This document shows, in pieces, positions 33,906 to 42,878 of a stretch of DNA of 64,000 bases; the stretch's first letter is position 1; each line of letters starts with the position of its first letter. The DNA lies in contig NZ_BAHD01000015.1 in NCBI RefSeq assembly GCF_000298215.1, positions 52,512 through 116,511 on the forward strand, given 5' to 3'. Position numbers and translations under genes: made by a program. The notes under the pieces are model-generated. The model searched no databases and was not told the DNA's origin. It saw only the letters and a list, made by a program, of their open reading frames with translations. The stretch is from Kineosphaera limosa NBRC 100340. Its GTDB lineage: Bacteria; Actinomycetota; Actinomycetes; Actinomycetales; Dermatophilaceae.

Positions 33906-35036
33906 TCAGTGCGGGGCGTCCTCGTGGAGCAGTCCGGAGATGCGCCACAGGGCCCACGCCGCCGCGGCCCGCTCGCGACCCGCCGGGCTCGTCACCGCAT
34001 AGCCGAGTTCGCTTGCGAGCCATTCGAGTCGGGCGCTCAGGCTGGAGTGGTGGAGGTGCAGGCGCCCCGCCGCCTGGCGCAGGCTCGCCTCGATCGTCAC
34101 GGCCCGCAGCGTCGCCGGGACCCAGGGGCGCCGGGCGCGTAGGGCCTCGAGGAGCACGATCTCCGGAGCTGTCCGCGCGGCCTGCGAGTCGACCGCCTCG
34201 GCGAACGTCGCCAACGCCCCAAGCGCCTCGAAGGTTACGTGCGTCGGGCCGCCGCACGCCGGGGCGACCGCGAGATCGAGCGCCCGCCGCGCCCGGCGGA
34301 TGCCGCCCGGGACGTCGCCGTCGTCGACGACGCACAACCCGACGCGCGCGTTCGCCGGGGCGACCGACACAGCCGAGGCCGCGGCGGTCAGCCGGCCCGA
34401 GCTCGAGCCCGAACTCGAGCCGGAGTCGGAGCTGGAACTGGCGCCGGGGCGGGAGCGGGAGCCTGTGTCGGAGTGAGCGAGCACGATCCATTGATCGTCG
34501 AGAAGGCACCGCGCCGGCGGGACGGGCACGACGGAGGCGCTCGTCACGGCGACGAGGATCCGGCCCGTGAGCCCGAGGCTCAGGAGGGCGTCGGCGCGTT
34601 CGCGGTCGGTCACTTCCGGCTCGCAGGCGATCCGCGCGAGCTCATGCGGCGAGGCGGCCCGCCCGCCGCGCGGCATCTTCGCGCGCAGGGCCTGGGCGCA
34701 GCGCTCGACGATGAGCTGGTCGAGGGGGCCGTCGTCGTCGGTCGGCTCGAGCCACACCGACGACGTACCCGACCGGTCGAGGAGGACGCGCGGCCAGGCC
34801 GCTTCGAGGGACGGCGCCGGCTCGAGAAGGGTGCGGCCCGCCGGGTCCATCCGCGTCGTGCGATCGCCGGCCCCGTCGCGCCAGCCTGCGATGCTCCCGG
34901 AGAGGGCCGCGGCCGCGCGTACGATCGCGGCCGTCGAGGCACCGTGTTCGACGAGGGCGTCGAAGTGGGAGATGACCCGCAGGGCCGATGCCGCGTCGCC
35001 GTCGGTCACCGTCATCCGCACGATGAGTTCCCGCAT
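33906..35036 (-). CDS. PucR-type transcriptional regulator
   Basis: 376 residues from ATG 35036 (GGAAGG upstream; longer in-frame starts lack one). The C-terminal PucR helix-turn-helix (LRAVTIEASLRQAAGRLHLHHSSLSARLEWLASELGY, about 300-340) is clear. The N-terminal part, with ARVGLCVVDDGDVPGGIRRARRAL, is a degenerate GGDEF-like PucR sensor. A Ser/Gly/Arg run (about residues 192-215) is a low-complexity linker. Divergent from the esterase at 35227, a plausible target. Confidence 0.8.
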   Translation of the reverse strand: MRELIVRMTVTDGDAASALRVISHFDALVEHGASTAAIVRAAAALSGSIAGWRDGAGDRTTRMDPAGRTLLEPAPSLEAAWPRVLLDRSGTSSVWLEPTDDDGPLDQLIVERCAQALRAKMPRGGRAASPHELARIACEPEVTDRERADALLSLGLTGRILVAVTSASVVPVPPARCLLDDQWIVLAHSDTGSRSRPGASSSSDSGSSSGSSSGRLTAAASAVSVAPANARVGLCVVDDGDVPGGIRRARRALDLAVAPACGGPTHVTFEALGALATFAEAVDSQAARTAPEIVLLEALRARRPWVPATLRAVTIEASLRQAAGRLHLHHSSLSARLEWLASELGYAVTSPAGRERAAAAWALWRISGLLHEDAPH

Positions 35037-35226
35037 CTGTGTGCCTTCCGTCCCCGCAGGTGCGCCGTCGCAGCCTTGCGCAGGCAAGGGTAGGCCGGTC
35101 CGCCATCTGGCGGGTAGGCGTGAGTCGGTGCCGCCACGCGGCGGCTCCCGCGGCGTCGCCCCCGGGCCCTGACTCGGGGCAGGCCGCTGCCGACGCGGCC
35201 GTCGCACCGACGCGAGGAGTACCCCG

Positions 35227-36252
35227 ATGACGACCGAACCGACGACCGAACCGACCATCGACCCGACCGGCACCACATCGGCGCCGACGATCGCCCCGCC
35301 TTTCGATCCCGAGCTCGCCGGCGCGCTCGAGGCGATCCTGGAGTTCTTGCCACGGATGAGTGACGAGGCGCTCCCTGCGCTGCGTGCCTTCTCCACCGAC
35401 GGGATGCCGGGCGTCGAGCCGTTCGACCTCACGGCGGGTGGCGCCGTGACGGTGCAGGAGTTGAGCGTGCCGGGCCCGGAGGGCGCCCCCGACCTCACGC
35501 TGCTCGTCCTCAAGCCGAGCACGGGCACGGGGCCGTGGCCGTGCATCTACGCGACGCACGGCGGCGGAATGATCATGGGCGACCGCCGGATGGAGGTGCC
35601 GAACTTCCTGCCCGTCGTCGCCGAAGGCCTCGCCGTCCTCGTGTCCGTCGAATACCGGCTCGCCCCCGAGCACCCCGACCCGGCGCCGATCGAGGACTGC
35701 TACGCCGGGCTCGTCTGGGTGGCTCGGAACGCGGCGAGCCTGTCGATCGACCCCGACCGCCTCCTCGTCGGCGGCACGAGCGCCGGCGGCGGACTGGCCG
35801 CGGGCTTGGCCCTCATGGCCCGCGACCGCGGCTTCCCGACGGTGACCCACCAGATCCTCACGTGTCCGATGCTCGACGACCGCTTCGAGACGCGCAGCAG
35901 CCGGATGCTCGACGGGCAGGGGGTGTGGGACCGCAACGACAACACCTACGGCTGGACCGCCCTCTTGGGCGATCGTCGTGGCGGTTCCGACGTCTCGATC
36001 TACGCCGCCCCCGCGCGCGCCACGGACCTGAGCGGCCTGCCGACGACCTACCTCGACTGCGGCAGCTCCGAGACGTTCCGCGACGAGATCCTCGACTACG
36101 CCGGGCGTCTGTCCGAGGCGGGTGTCACCGTCGATCTGCACATGTGGGGCGGTGCCTTCCACGGATTCGACGCCATGGCCCCGTACGCCGGAATCTCGCA
36201 GGCCTCGCAGGCGGTGCGCCAGGAGTTCATCCGCCGGGCGCTCGCGGGCTGA
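35227..36252 (+). CDS. alpha/beta hydrolase, HSL-type esterase
   Basis: 341 residues. Oxyanion motif YATHGGGMIMG (about 110-116), nucleophile in GGTSAGGGLA (about 183), Asp in TYLDCGSSE and His in AFHGFDAM (about 313): the hormone-sensitive-lipase family of carboxylesterases. A threonine-rich N-terminus (TTEPTTEPTIDPTG) is probably disordered. No signal peptide, so cytosolic. ATG with GAGGAG upstream. 111 bases ahead of the GH3 gene. Confidence 0.88.
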   Translation: MTTEPTTEPTIDPTGTTSAPTIAPPFDPELAGALEAILEFLPRMSDEALPALRAFSTDGMPGVEPFDLTAGGAVTVQELSVPGPEGAPDLTLLVLKPSTGTGPWPCIYATHGGGMIMGDRRMEVPNFLPVVAEGLAVLVSVEYRLAPEHPDPAPIEDCYAGLVWVARNAASLSIDPDRLLVGGTSAGGGLAAGLALMARDRGFPTVTHQILTCPMLDDRFETRSSRMLDGQGVWDRNDNTYGWTALLGDRRGGSDVSIYAAPARATDLSGLPTTYLDCGSSETFRDEILDYAGRLSEAGVTVDLHMWGGAFHGFDAMAPYAGISQASQAVRQEFIRRALAG

Positions 36253-36362
36253 TCGCGAGCCCTCCGGTCCAGCGGTCTGGTCCGGCCGACGGTCTGCGGC
36301 CCGAAGGCGCCGGCCTGCGCGAGGATAGGCCCACACCCCACCTATCGCAGGGAGCTGGACCG

Positions 36363-38648
36363 TTGACCCAGGCATACCGTGACCCGTCGCTGTCGGTGCA
36401 GGAGCGGGTCGCGGACCTGCTCGGGCGGCTGACTCTGGAGGAGAAGGCGGGCCAGCTCACGCAGTACTTCTACTTCGGGGCCTTCGCCCAGTCGATGGAG
36501 GACGCGACCGATCTCGGCGCCCAGGCGATCGACAAGGAGACCTTCCTCGAGCAGCCGAAGGCGGTCGAGGCGGCCCTGGCCACGGGCGGCGCCGGGTCGC
36601 TCCTCTTCGTCAAGGACCCGGTCAATACGAACCGGCTGCAGCGCCTCGCGATCGAGGGCAACCGCCACGGCATCCCCGTGATCTTCGGCTTCGACGTGAT
36701 CCACGGGCTGCGCACGATCCTGCCCGTCCCGATCGCGCTCGCGGCGTCGTGGGATCCCGACACGATCGAGCGGGGCCAGGCCGTCGCGGCGCGGGAGGCG
36801 CGGGCGGTCGGCATCCACTGGACGTTCGCGCCGATGGTCGACATCGCCCAGGATCCCCGGTGGGGTCGCATCATCGAGGGCGCGGGGGAGGACCCGGTGC
36901 TCGGCGCGGCCGTCGCTGCGGCGCAGGTCCGCGGTTTCCAGGGCGCGCAGCTCGGCGACGATCCCGACAGGGTCGTCGCCGGCCCGAAGCACATGGCGGG
37001 CTACGGCGCCTCCCGCGGCGGCCGCGACTACGACGACTCCGACATCTCCGACGCCGACCTGTGGAACGTCTACCTCTCGCCGTTCCGGGCCGCGGTCGAG
37101 GCAGGCGCGGGCAACATCATGGGCGCCTACATGGAGCTCAACGGTGTGCCGGCCTCGGGCAACCGCTGGCTGCTCACCGACGTGCTGCGCGGCGAGTTCG
37201 GCTTCGACGGGTGGGTCGTCAGCGACGCGAACGCGGTGAAGTCGATGGTCGTCCAGCACTTCTGCCGCGACCTCACCGACGCCGGGGCCCGCGCCGTCCA
37301 CGCCGGGCTCGACATGGAGATGGCGATGGACGACCCCGCCTACGGTCATCTGCCGGAGGCGGTGGCGCAGGGGCTCGTCACCGAGGCGGAGGTCGACGAG
37401 GCGGTGCGGCGCATGCTCACCGCGAAGTTCCGGCTCGGCCTCTTCGAGAACCCGTACGTCGACGAGGCCGCCTGCGCGGGGGTGCTCGACGCGCCGGAGC
37501 ACCGCGAGGTCGCCCGGGTCGCCGCCGAACGCTGCGCGGTGCTCCTGAAGAACGACGGCATCCTTCCCCTGGATGCCGGTCAGGGGTCGATCGCGGTCAT
37601 CGGCGCGCTCGCGGACTCCCAGCGAGACACGTTGGGGCCGTGGATCTTCGAGCACGACGTCGAGGAGACGGTGACGATCCTGGCGGGCATCCGCGAGCGC
37701 GTCGGCGAGGGCGTCACGGTCGACTACGCGCCGGGGGTGTGGGCCCCGGAGCGGGTCTTCGCCTCGATGTTCGACGCGATGGACGCCACGACGCGTCCCG
37801 CGCCGACCGACATCGACGAGCAGGGCGAGTTCGACCGGGCCGTCGCGGTCGCCGCCGCGGCCGATGTCGCGGTGGTCGTCGTCGGGCAGCCGCAGAACCA
37901 GATCGGCGAGGCCGCGTCGACGTCGCACCTGCGGCTCCCGGGGCGGCAGCTCGAGCTGCTGCAGGCGGTCCACGCGACGGGCACCCCCGTCGTCGTGCTC
38001 GTGATGTCGGGGCGTCCGCTCGACCTGCGCTGGGCTGCCGAGCACGCGCCGGGGATCCTGCAGGTCTGGTACCCGGGGAGCCAGGGTGGCGCCGCGGTGG
38101 CGTCGCTGCTCTTCGGGGACGTGTCCCCGGCCGGACGGCTCCCGTTCACGTGGCCCCGGACGGGCGGCCAGGTGCCGCTCGTCTACAACCACCACCGCAC
38201 CTTCCAGCCCGAGAACCAGGACAAGCGCTACTGGGACGAGGAGTCCACCCCGCTCTACCCGTTCGGGCACGGGCTCACCTATTCGACGGTCGAGTACTCG
38301 GAGCTCACCGTCGACCGCCGGCAGCTCGCCGTCGGCGACACTGCCACCGTCTCGGTGACGGTCCGCAACGCCGGCGACCGCGACGTCGACGAGGTCGTGC
38401 AGCTCTACACCCACCAGCGCTACGGCACGTCGGCCCGGCCGATCCGCGAGCTCAAGGGCTTCGCGCGGGTCGCCCTGCCGGCGGGGGCGTCGCAGACGGT
38501 GAGGTTCGAGCTCGGGCCCGACCAGCTGCGCTACTGGAGCGCCGTGCCGCGCGACTGGGTGCAGGACGCGACGGTGCTCGACATCTGGGTCGGCGGCAGC
38601 TCTGCCGCCGACCTGCACACGGAGCTCGAGGTCGTCTCACAGCACTAG
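36363..38648 (+). CDS. bglX: GH3 family beta-glucosidase
   Basis: 761 residues from TTG 36363 with GGGAGCTGG upstream. GH3 N-domain (ERVADLLGRLTLEEKAGQL, FGFDVIHG, TFAPMVDIAQDPRWGR, GPKHMAGYGA) with the nucleophile Asp in WVVSDANAV (about 283), then the GH3 C-domain (AVLLKNDGILPL) and a fibronectin-III-like domain (TVSVTVRNAGDRDVDEVVQLY). It removes terminal beta-linked glucose from oligosaccharides. No signal peptide. It is like E. coli BglX in layout. Confidence 0.92.
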   Translation: MTQAYRDPSLSVQERVADLLGRLTLEEKAGQLTQYFYFGAFAQSMEDATDLGAQAIDKETFLEQPKAVEAALATGGAGSLLFVKDPVNTNRLQRLAIEGNRHGIPVIFGFDVIHGLRTILPVPIALAASWDPDTIERGQAVAAREARAVGIHWTFAPMVDIAQDPRWGRIIEGAGEDPVLGAAVAAAQVRGFQGAQLGDDPDRVVAGPKHMAGYGASRGGRDYDDSDISDADLWNVYLSPFRAAVEAGAGNIMGAYMELNGVPASGNRWLLTDVLRGEFGFDGWVVSDANAVKSMVVQHFCRDLTDAGARAVHAGLDMEMAMDDPAYGHLPEAVAQGLVTEAEVDEAVRRMLTAKFRLGLFENPYVDEAACAGVLDAPEHREVARVAAERCAVLLKNDGILPLDAGQGSIAVIGALADSQRDTLGPWIFEHDVEETVTILAGIRERVGEGVTVDYAPGVWAPERVFASMFDAMDATTRPAPTDIDEQGEFDRAVAVAAAADVAVVVVGQPQNQIGEAASTSHLRLPGRQLELLQAVHATGTPVVVLVMSGRPLDLRWAAEHAPGILQVWYPGSQGGAAVASLLFGDVSPAGRLPFTWPRTGGQVPLVYNHHRTFQPENQDKRYWDEESTPLYPFGHGLTYSTVEYSELTVDRRQLAVGDTATVSVTVRNAGDRDVDEVVQLYTHQRYGTSARPIRELKGFARVALPAGASQTVRFELGPDQLRYWSAVPRDWVQDATVLDIWVGGSSAADLHTELEVVSQH

Positions 38649-38664
38649 GTACGTCTGTTGGGTG

Positions 38665-38950
38665 TCAGCCCATCGTGTGCTGACCGTCGATCGCCTCGCG
38701 GATGATGTCGGCGTGGCCGGCGTGCTGGCTGATCTCGGCGAGGATGTGGAGCGCGACGTGGCGAACCGACCAGCGCGCGCCCTCCTCGAACCACGGCGCC
38801 ACCGGCAGTTCGTGTGTCAGATCGAGGTCGGCCGTCTCGAGCTGCGCCTGAGTCCGGGCGCCGACCGCCCGCAGTCGGGCCCGCAACGTCTCGAGGGTGT
38901 CCTCGTCGGTGACGGTGAACCGGTCGTCCTCCCACTCGCTGCCGGAGTCC
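38665..38950 (-). pseudogene. DinB/DUF664 gene lacking its N-terminal half
   Basis: The minus strand encodes ETLRARLRAVGARTQAQLETA, SVRHVALHILAEISQHAGHADIIREAIDG and a stop: the C-terminal half of a DinB/DUF664 protein with its last metal-ligand region (HAGHAD). The frame stays open to about 38970 but meets the truncated VOC gene reading the other way. The first half and the promoter are gone. Confidence 0.75.
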
Positions 38951-39166
38951 GGGGCCCACGTCCAGCTCGTGACGGGGGACGCGACCGCGCCGGAGGATTC
39001 GGCGATCTCCGTGCACGCCGACGACGTCGACGCGGCGTACGCGCAGGCGCAGCGGCTCGGCTATGAGATCGTCCATCCGCTCACCGACGAGCCGTGGGGC
39101 GTGCGGCGGTTCTTCGTCCGCGCGCCGGACGGGACAGTCGTCAACGTCGTACGTCACCGCGACTGA
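38951..39166 (+). pseudogene. VOC/glyoxalase gene lacking its N-terminal half
   Basis: From GAHVQLVTGDATAPEDSA through DDVDAAYAQAQRLGYEIVHP to FFVRAPDGTVVNVVRHRD this is the second beta-alpha-beta module of a VOC protein. The first half, where the protein would begin, is replaced by the DinB fragment on the other strand. One deletion between two divergent genes explains both losses. Confidence 0.75.
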
Positions 39167-39195
39167 ACGCTGGGCAGGGCACGGCAGACGCCGCA

Positions 39196-39310
39196 TCAGC
39201 GGACGAGCCGCCAAGGGGTGCGTGCCGTAATGCCGATCGGGGTGCCGTCGTGCGGAGTCCAGTGCACGCCGAGTTCATCGATCGTCGCGGGACCCGCAAT
39301 CTCGGGTGCT
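39196..39310 (-). other. possible C-terminal gene fragment next to hairpin element
   Basis: A minus-strand frame gives APEIAGPATIDELG, VHWTPHDGTPIGITAR and TPWRLVR, then TGA. The composition looks coding, but I recognise no family and no start. It ends exactly at the hairpin element at 39311, as if the element interrupted or replaced the upstream part. Confidence 0.35.
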
Positions 39311-39419
39311 GTGGCGAACGTAGTACGTCATCGCCGAGCCGTCGCGGCGACAGGTCGCTGACCTGCGGTGACGCAGGAGTGAGCACGGCCAGAAATCGAT
39401 CATGTACTACGTTCGCCAC
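39311..39419. repeat. long-hairpin intergenic element, copy 3
   Basis: Arms 39311-39333 and 39397-39419 pair at 21 of 23 positions (outer GTGGCGAACGTAGTAC is perfect) with a 63-base loop. On the minus strand the loop contains CGCAGGTCAGCG (39358-39369), the same 12-mer as in copy 1. It starts 31 bases into the loop, against 34 and 27 for CAGGTCAG in copies 1 and 2. The arm sequence differs from the other copies except for AGTACGTC, so arms vary while architecture and loop motif are kept. Confidence 0.75.
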
Positions 39420-39515
39420 CAAGCCAGCGCAGGACGCGGGCCCGCCCGCGCGGGCACCCGAGCGCATGCCTGTCAGTGGACTCCCCAGCAGGGCCTGACC
39501 CGACGCAGCGTGGCC

Positions 39516-40400
39516 TCAGGCGCGCCGGGCCGGCCGCAGACCGCGACGCGCCGCTCGGTGCACCGACTCGGTGAGGCGCACGGTCGCCGTCGACCCGAGT
39601 CGCCAGCTCTGCCAGGCGAGGTGGACGTCGACGTGGTCGCGGGCGCCGAGTCGCACGAGCGCGCCGGTCTGCAGGCTGTCGCCGAGCTGCGGCTCGGAGA
39701 CGACGCCCCAGCCGAGGCCGGTGAGTACACCCGCGAGGTAGCCCTGGTTGGAGGGAATCACGTGCTCGACCTCGACCTCCCGCACTCCGTGGCGTTCCAG
39801 CAGCCGGTGCTGCAGGTCGTCGGCGGCGCTGAACCGCATCATCGGCATCCGCTGCCAGTCGACCCCGTTGCTTGTGCGATACGCGTCGGCCAGGGCCGGT
39901 GTGCAGACGGGCAGGTAGCGCAGGGTGCCCAGCGGTTCGATGGTGCAGCCGGGCACGACGACCGGGTCGGAGGTGACGGCGCCGACGGCCTGCCCGGTGC
40001 GCAGGTGCTCGGTGCCGTGGTCCTCGATCTCGATGAGGAGCTCGAGCGCGCAGTCGTCCCAGCCTGCGGCGTCGGATAGGACTGGCAGGAACCAGGTGGC
40101 GAGGGAGTCCGCGTTGACGACGACCGGCAGTCGGCGCCGCTGCCCGCCGGCCGGAGTGAGCTCGGTGAGCACGTCGGCCTGGAGCTCGGCCATCTGCCGC
40201 GCCAGGCGCAGCAGTATCTGCCCGTCGGGGGTGGCGCGGCAGGGCATCGCGCGGACGACGAGCACGCGGCCCCAGTGCAGTTCGAGCGCCTTGATGCGTT
40301 GGCTGACCGCCGAGGGGGTGACGTGCAGCGCCCGCGCAGCGGCCTCGAAGGACCCGCCGTCGACGACCGCGACGAGCGCCGCGAGCTGATCCGGGTTTAT
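39516..40400 (-). CDS. lysG: LysR-type regulator of the amino-acid exporter (LysG/ArgP)
   Basis: The coding frame gives a full ArgP/LysG protein of 294 residues: NPDQLAALVAVVDGGSFEAAARALHVTPSAVSQRIKALE is the HTH, followed by VVRAMPCRATPDGQ and a normal effector domain. The codon where ATG is expected (40400-40398, just before NPDQL) is ATA, and an in-frame TAG lies three codons further upstream, so no ATG, GTG or TTG precedes the HTH. Divergent from lysE at 40462, its activation target in related species. Confidence 0.8.
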   Translation of the reverse strand: MNPDQLAALVAVVDGGSFEAAARALHVTPSAVSQRIKALELHWGRVLVVRAMPCRATPDGQILLRLARQMAELQADVLTELTPAGGQRRRLPVVVNADSLATWFLPVLSDAAGWDDCALELLIEIEDHGTEHLRTGQAVGAVTSDPVVVPGCTIEPLGTLRYLPVCTPALADAYRTSNGVDWQRMPMMRFSAADDLQHRLLERHGVREVEVEHVIPSNQGYLAGVLTGLGWGVVSEPQLGDSLQTGALVRLGARDHVDVHLAWQSWRLGSTATVRLTESVHRAARRGLRPARRA

Positions 40401-40461
40401 GAAGCGATGCTAATGGACCCCTAGAATCATTCGCTGGTCTAATGAGGGGGGCCTCCGTAGC

Positions 40462-41076
40462 GTGAGGGCTGTGCTCACCTACGCGGCCTCCGTCATCACC
40501 GGCTTCCTTACCGGCGCCTCGCTGATCATCGCTATCGGCGCGCAGAACGCCTTCGTCCTGCGCCAGGGGCTGCGTCGCGAGCACGTCGGCATCGTCATAG
40601 CGATCTGTGCGATCAGCGACGCCGTGCTCATCGCGGTCGGCGTGGCGGGCATCGGCTTCGTCAGCCGCCTGCACCCCGCGGCCCTCGACGTGCTGCGCTA
40701 CGGCGGCGCCGCCTATCTCGTGTGGTTCGGCCTGCGCAGTCTGCGCAACGCCCGCCACTCCCAGGGCCTGCGGGCTGGAGGCGGTGCGGCGGCCGGGTCG
40801 GTCGCGCTCACCGCCGTCGCGCTCACGTGGCTCAACCCGCACGTCTACCTCGACACGGTCCTGATGCTCGGCAGCATCGCCAACCAGCACGGCAACGTGG
40901 GGCGCTGGTGGTTCGCCGCCGGAGCCATGGTCGCGAGCCTCGTGTGGTTCAGCGGCCTCGGCCTCGGCGCCCGGGCCCTCGCGCCGAAGCTCTCGCACCC
41001 GCGCACCTGGCAGATCATCGACGTCGTCGTCGGCGTCACGATGCTCGTCATTGCCGGGCTCCTCGTCTTCAGCTGA
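40462..41076 (+). CDS. lysE: LysE/ArgO family basic amino-acid exporter
   Basis: 204 residues (a second GTG at 40471 is possible). Six helices and the family signature LTGASLIIAIGAQNAFVLRQGL at the N-terminus; LTWLNPHVYLDTVLMLGS in the middle. It exports L-lysine/L-arginine by proton exchange. Divergent from the LysG-type regulator over a 61-base region containing AGCGA...TCGCT dyad sequence. Followed by the minisatellite. Confidence 0.93.
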   Translation: MRAVLTYAASVITGFLTGASLIIAIGAQNAFVLRQGLRREHVGIVIAICAISDAVLIAVGVAGIGFVSRLHPAALDVLRYGGAAYLVWFGLRSLRNARHSQGLRAGGGAAAGSVALTAVALTWLNPHVYLDTVLMLGSIANQHGNVGRWWFAAGAMVASLVWFSGLGLGARALAPKLSHPRTWQIIDVVVGVTMLVIAGLLVFS

Positions 41077-41100
41077 GCTGTCGCGCTAGCCGCGGCCTGG

Positions 41101-41400
41101 GGTGCTAGGTAGCGCGCGCAACATGCTGCCCGGCGCACCTGGCAGCGCAGGCTCGGCGCCGGGTGGGCGCGGGTCTCGGCCTGGGGTGCTAGGTGGCGCG
41201 CGCAACATGCTGCCCGGCGCACCTGGCAGCGCAGGCTCGGCGCCGGGTGGGCGTGGGTCGCGGCCTGGGGGTGCTAGGCAGAGCGCGCAACATGCTGCCC
41301 GGCTCGCCTAGCGGCGCGGGGCAGGCGCCGGGCGGGCGCGGGCCTCGGCCTGGAGCGCTAGGCAGCGCGAGCAACATCCTGCCCGGCGCGCCTAGCGCAC
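41101..41400. repeat. 84-85 bp minisatellite, 3.6 copies
   Basis: Units begin at 41101, 41185, 41270 and 41354, each with GCTAGG, GCGCGCAACATGCTGCCCGG and GGCGCCGG blocks; units 1 and 2 are nearly identical, units 3 and 4 more diverged. There is no coding bias on either strand, and the array lies between the lysE stop and the next gene. Units are not spaced by unique sequence, so this is not a CRISPR. Confidence 0.9.
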
Positions 41401-41441
41401 CATCGGCATCGGCAGCGGCATCGGCATCGGCATCGGCATCG
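41401..41441. repeat. CATCGG hexanucleotide tract
   Basis: Seven six-base units (CATCGG, one CAGCGG variant) follow the minisatellite directly. A slippage-prone microsatellite 79 bases upstream of the TIGR01777 gene. Confidence 0.85.
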
Positions 41442-41519
41442 GGCGGCGGCGAGGCAGACCTGCGAGGATTCGGGAGTATCCGTCCCTTCATCGATGCGGA
41501 CGGCGACCGGAGGTGACCC

Positions 41520-42878
41520 ATGGCCATCGAATCCGCCACCGTGCTCGACGCTCCCATCGAGGACGTCTTCGCCTGGCACGAGCGGCCGGGCGCGATCCGG
41601 CGGCTACTCGCCCCGTGGGCGCCGATGGACGTCGCGCAGGAGTCCCGCTCGCTGGCCGACGGCGTCGCCGAGCTGAAACTGGCCCGGGCCGTGCCGTGGA
41701 CGAGCCGGCACGTCGCCGCCGACTACAACCCGCCCTACCGCTTCGTCGACGACGGCGAGGTTCCACTGTTGGGCCAGCGGATGCCGTGGCGGCACGTGCA
41801 TGACTTCGAGCGGGTCCCCGCCAGCGCCGGCCAGGGGGAGCGGACCCGCGTCATCGACCGCATCGAGACGCCCGTGCCCGGCTCTGCGCTGCGCCAGATG
41901 GTCGCCTACCGACATCGCCAACTGCACGGGGACTTCGCCGTGCACGCCGACATGCGTGAGTTGGCGCCCGACCCGCTGACCATCGGCATCACGGGCGCCT
42001 CCGGGCTCGTCGGCACCGCCCTTGCCGCGCTGCTGAGCACCGGCGGCCACCGCGTCGTGCGCCTCGTCCGCTCGTCGCCGCGCAGCAGCGATGAGCGACA
42101 GTGGAACCCGGCCGATCCGGCTCCGGACCTGCTGGCGGGCCTCGACGCCGTCGTGCACCTCGCCGGAGCGCCCATCGCCGGACGCTTCACCGACAAACAT
42201 CGCGCGGCCGTGCGGGACTCGCGGGTCGGCCCGACCGCGCGACTGGCCCGGGTCGCCGGCGGGATGCCGTTCATCAGCGCCTCGGCGATCGGCTTCTACG
42301 GCGCCGACCGGGGCGACGAGCAACTCGACGAGTTCGCCAGCCGCGGAGACGGATTCCTCGCCGACGTCGTCGAGGCCTGGGAGGCCGACGCCCGCCAGGC
42401 CGCCGGCCGCAACGTCAGCGTGCGCACCGGCATCGTGCAGTCCGCGCGCGGCGGGGCGATGGCGCTGCAACGCCCGCTGTTCGCGGCGGGGCTCGGCGGC
42501 CCGATGGCCGGCGGCGAGCAGTGGCTCTCGTGGATCGCCCTCGACGACCTCATCGACATCTTCTACCGCGCGATCGTCGACGACCGGATCGAGGGACCCG
42601 TCAACGCCGTCGCCCCCCACCCGGAACGCCAGCGCGACTGGGCCCGCACGATGGGGCGCGTCATGCGCCGGCCGGCGATCCTGCCGACGCCGGAGTTCGG
42701 CCCGAAGCTCATCCTCGGCGACGAAGGCGTCCGCGAGGTCGCCGCCGCCAGCCAACGCGTCGTCCCCGCCCGACTGCAGGAGATCGGCCACCTCTTCCGC
42801 TTCCCCCACCTCGAGGCCGCCCTGCGCCACGAACTCGGCCACACCACCGACTCGACCGTCACGCGCGCGACGTCATGA
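41520..42878 (+). CDS. TIGR01777 family epimerase with N-terminal SRPBCC domain
   Basis: 452 residues. Residues about 1-150 form an SRPBCC/cyclase-like domain (ATVLDAPIEDVFAWHERPGAIRRLLAPW, FERVPASAG...TRVIDRIETPVPG). From about 155 comes an SDR/epimerase (IGITGASGLVGTALAALL, VVHLAGAPIAGRF, FISASAIGFYG, WLSWIALDDLIDIFYRAI) of the TIGR01777/YfcH type. Coupled to the VOC gene by a four-base overlap. Substrate unknown. Confidence 0.9.
   Translation: MAIESATVLDAPIEDVFAWHERPGAIRRLLAPWAPMDVAQESRSLADGVAELKLARAVPWTSRHVAADYNPPYRFVDDGEVPLLGQRMPWRHVHDFERVPASAGQGERTRVIDRIETPVPGSALRQMVAYRHRQLHGDFAVHADMRELAPDPLTIGITGASGLVGTALAALLSTGGHRVVRLVRSSPRSSDERQWNPADPAPDLLAGLDAVVHLAGAPIAGRFTDKHRAAVRDSRVGPTARLARVAGGMPFISASAIGFYGADRGDEQLDEFASRGDGFLADVVEAWEADARQAAGRNVSVRTGIVQSARGGAMALQRPLFAAGLGGPMAGGEQWLSWIALDDLIDIFYRAIVDDRIEGPVNAVAPHPERQRDWARTMGRVMRRPAILPTPEFGPKLILGDEGVREVAAASQRVVPARLQEIGHLFRFPHLEAALRHELGHTTDSTVTRATS

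Noticed and set aside
36342..38618. 758-codon open frame opposite the GH3 gene
   Set aside because: It is the antisense frame of a clear GH3 enzyme in high-GC DNA; its Arg/Val/Asp-rich composition resembles no protein family.
39311..39419. Integron attC-type recombination site
   Set aside because: No RYYYAAC/GTTRRRY core pairs, no integrase and no cassette array; arms are nearly perfect, unlike attC.
41101..41400. Possible CRISPR array
   Set aside because: Repeats of 84-85 bp are contiguous with no unique spacers, and no cas genes are present.
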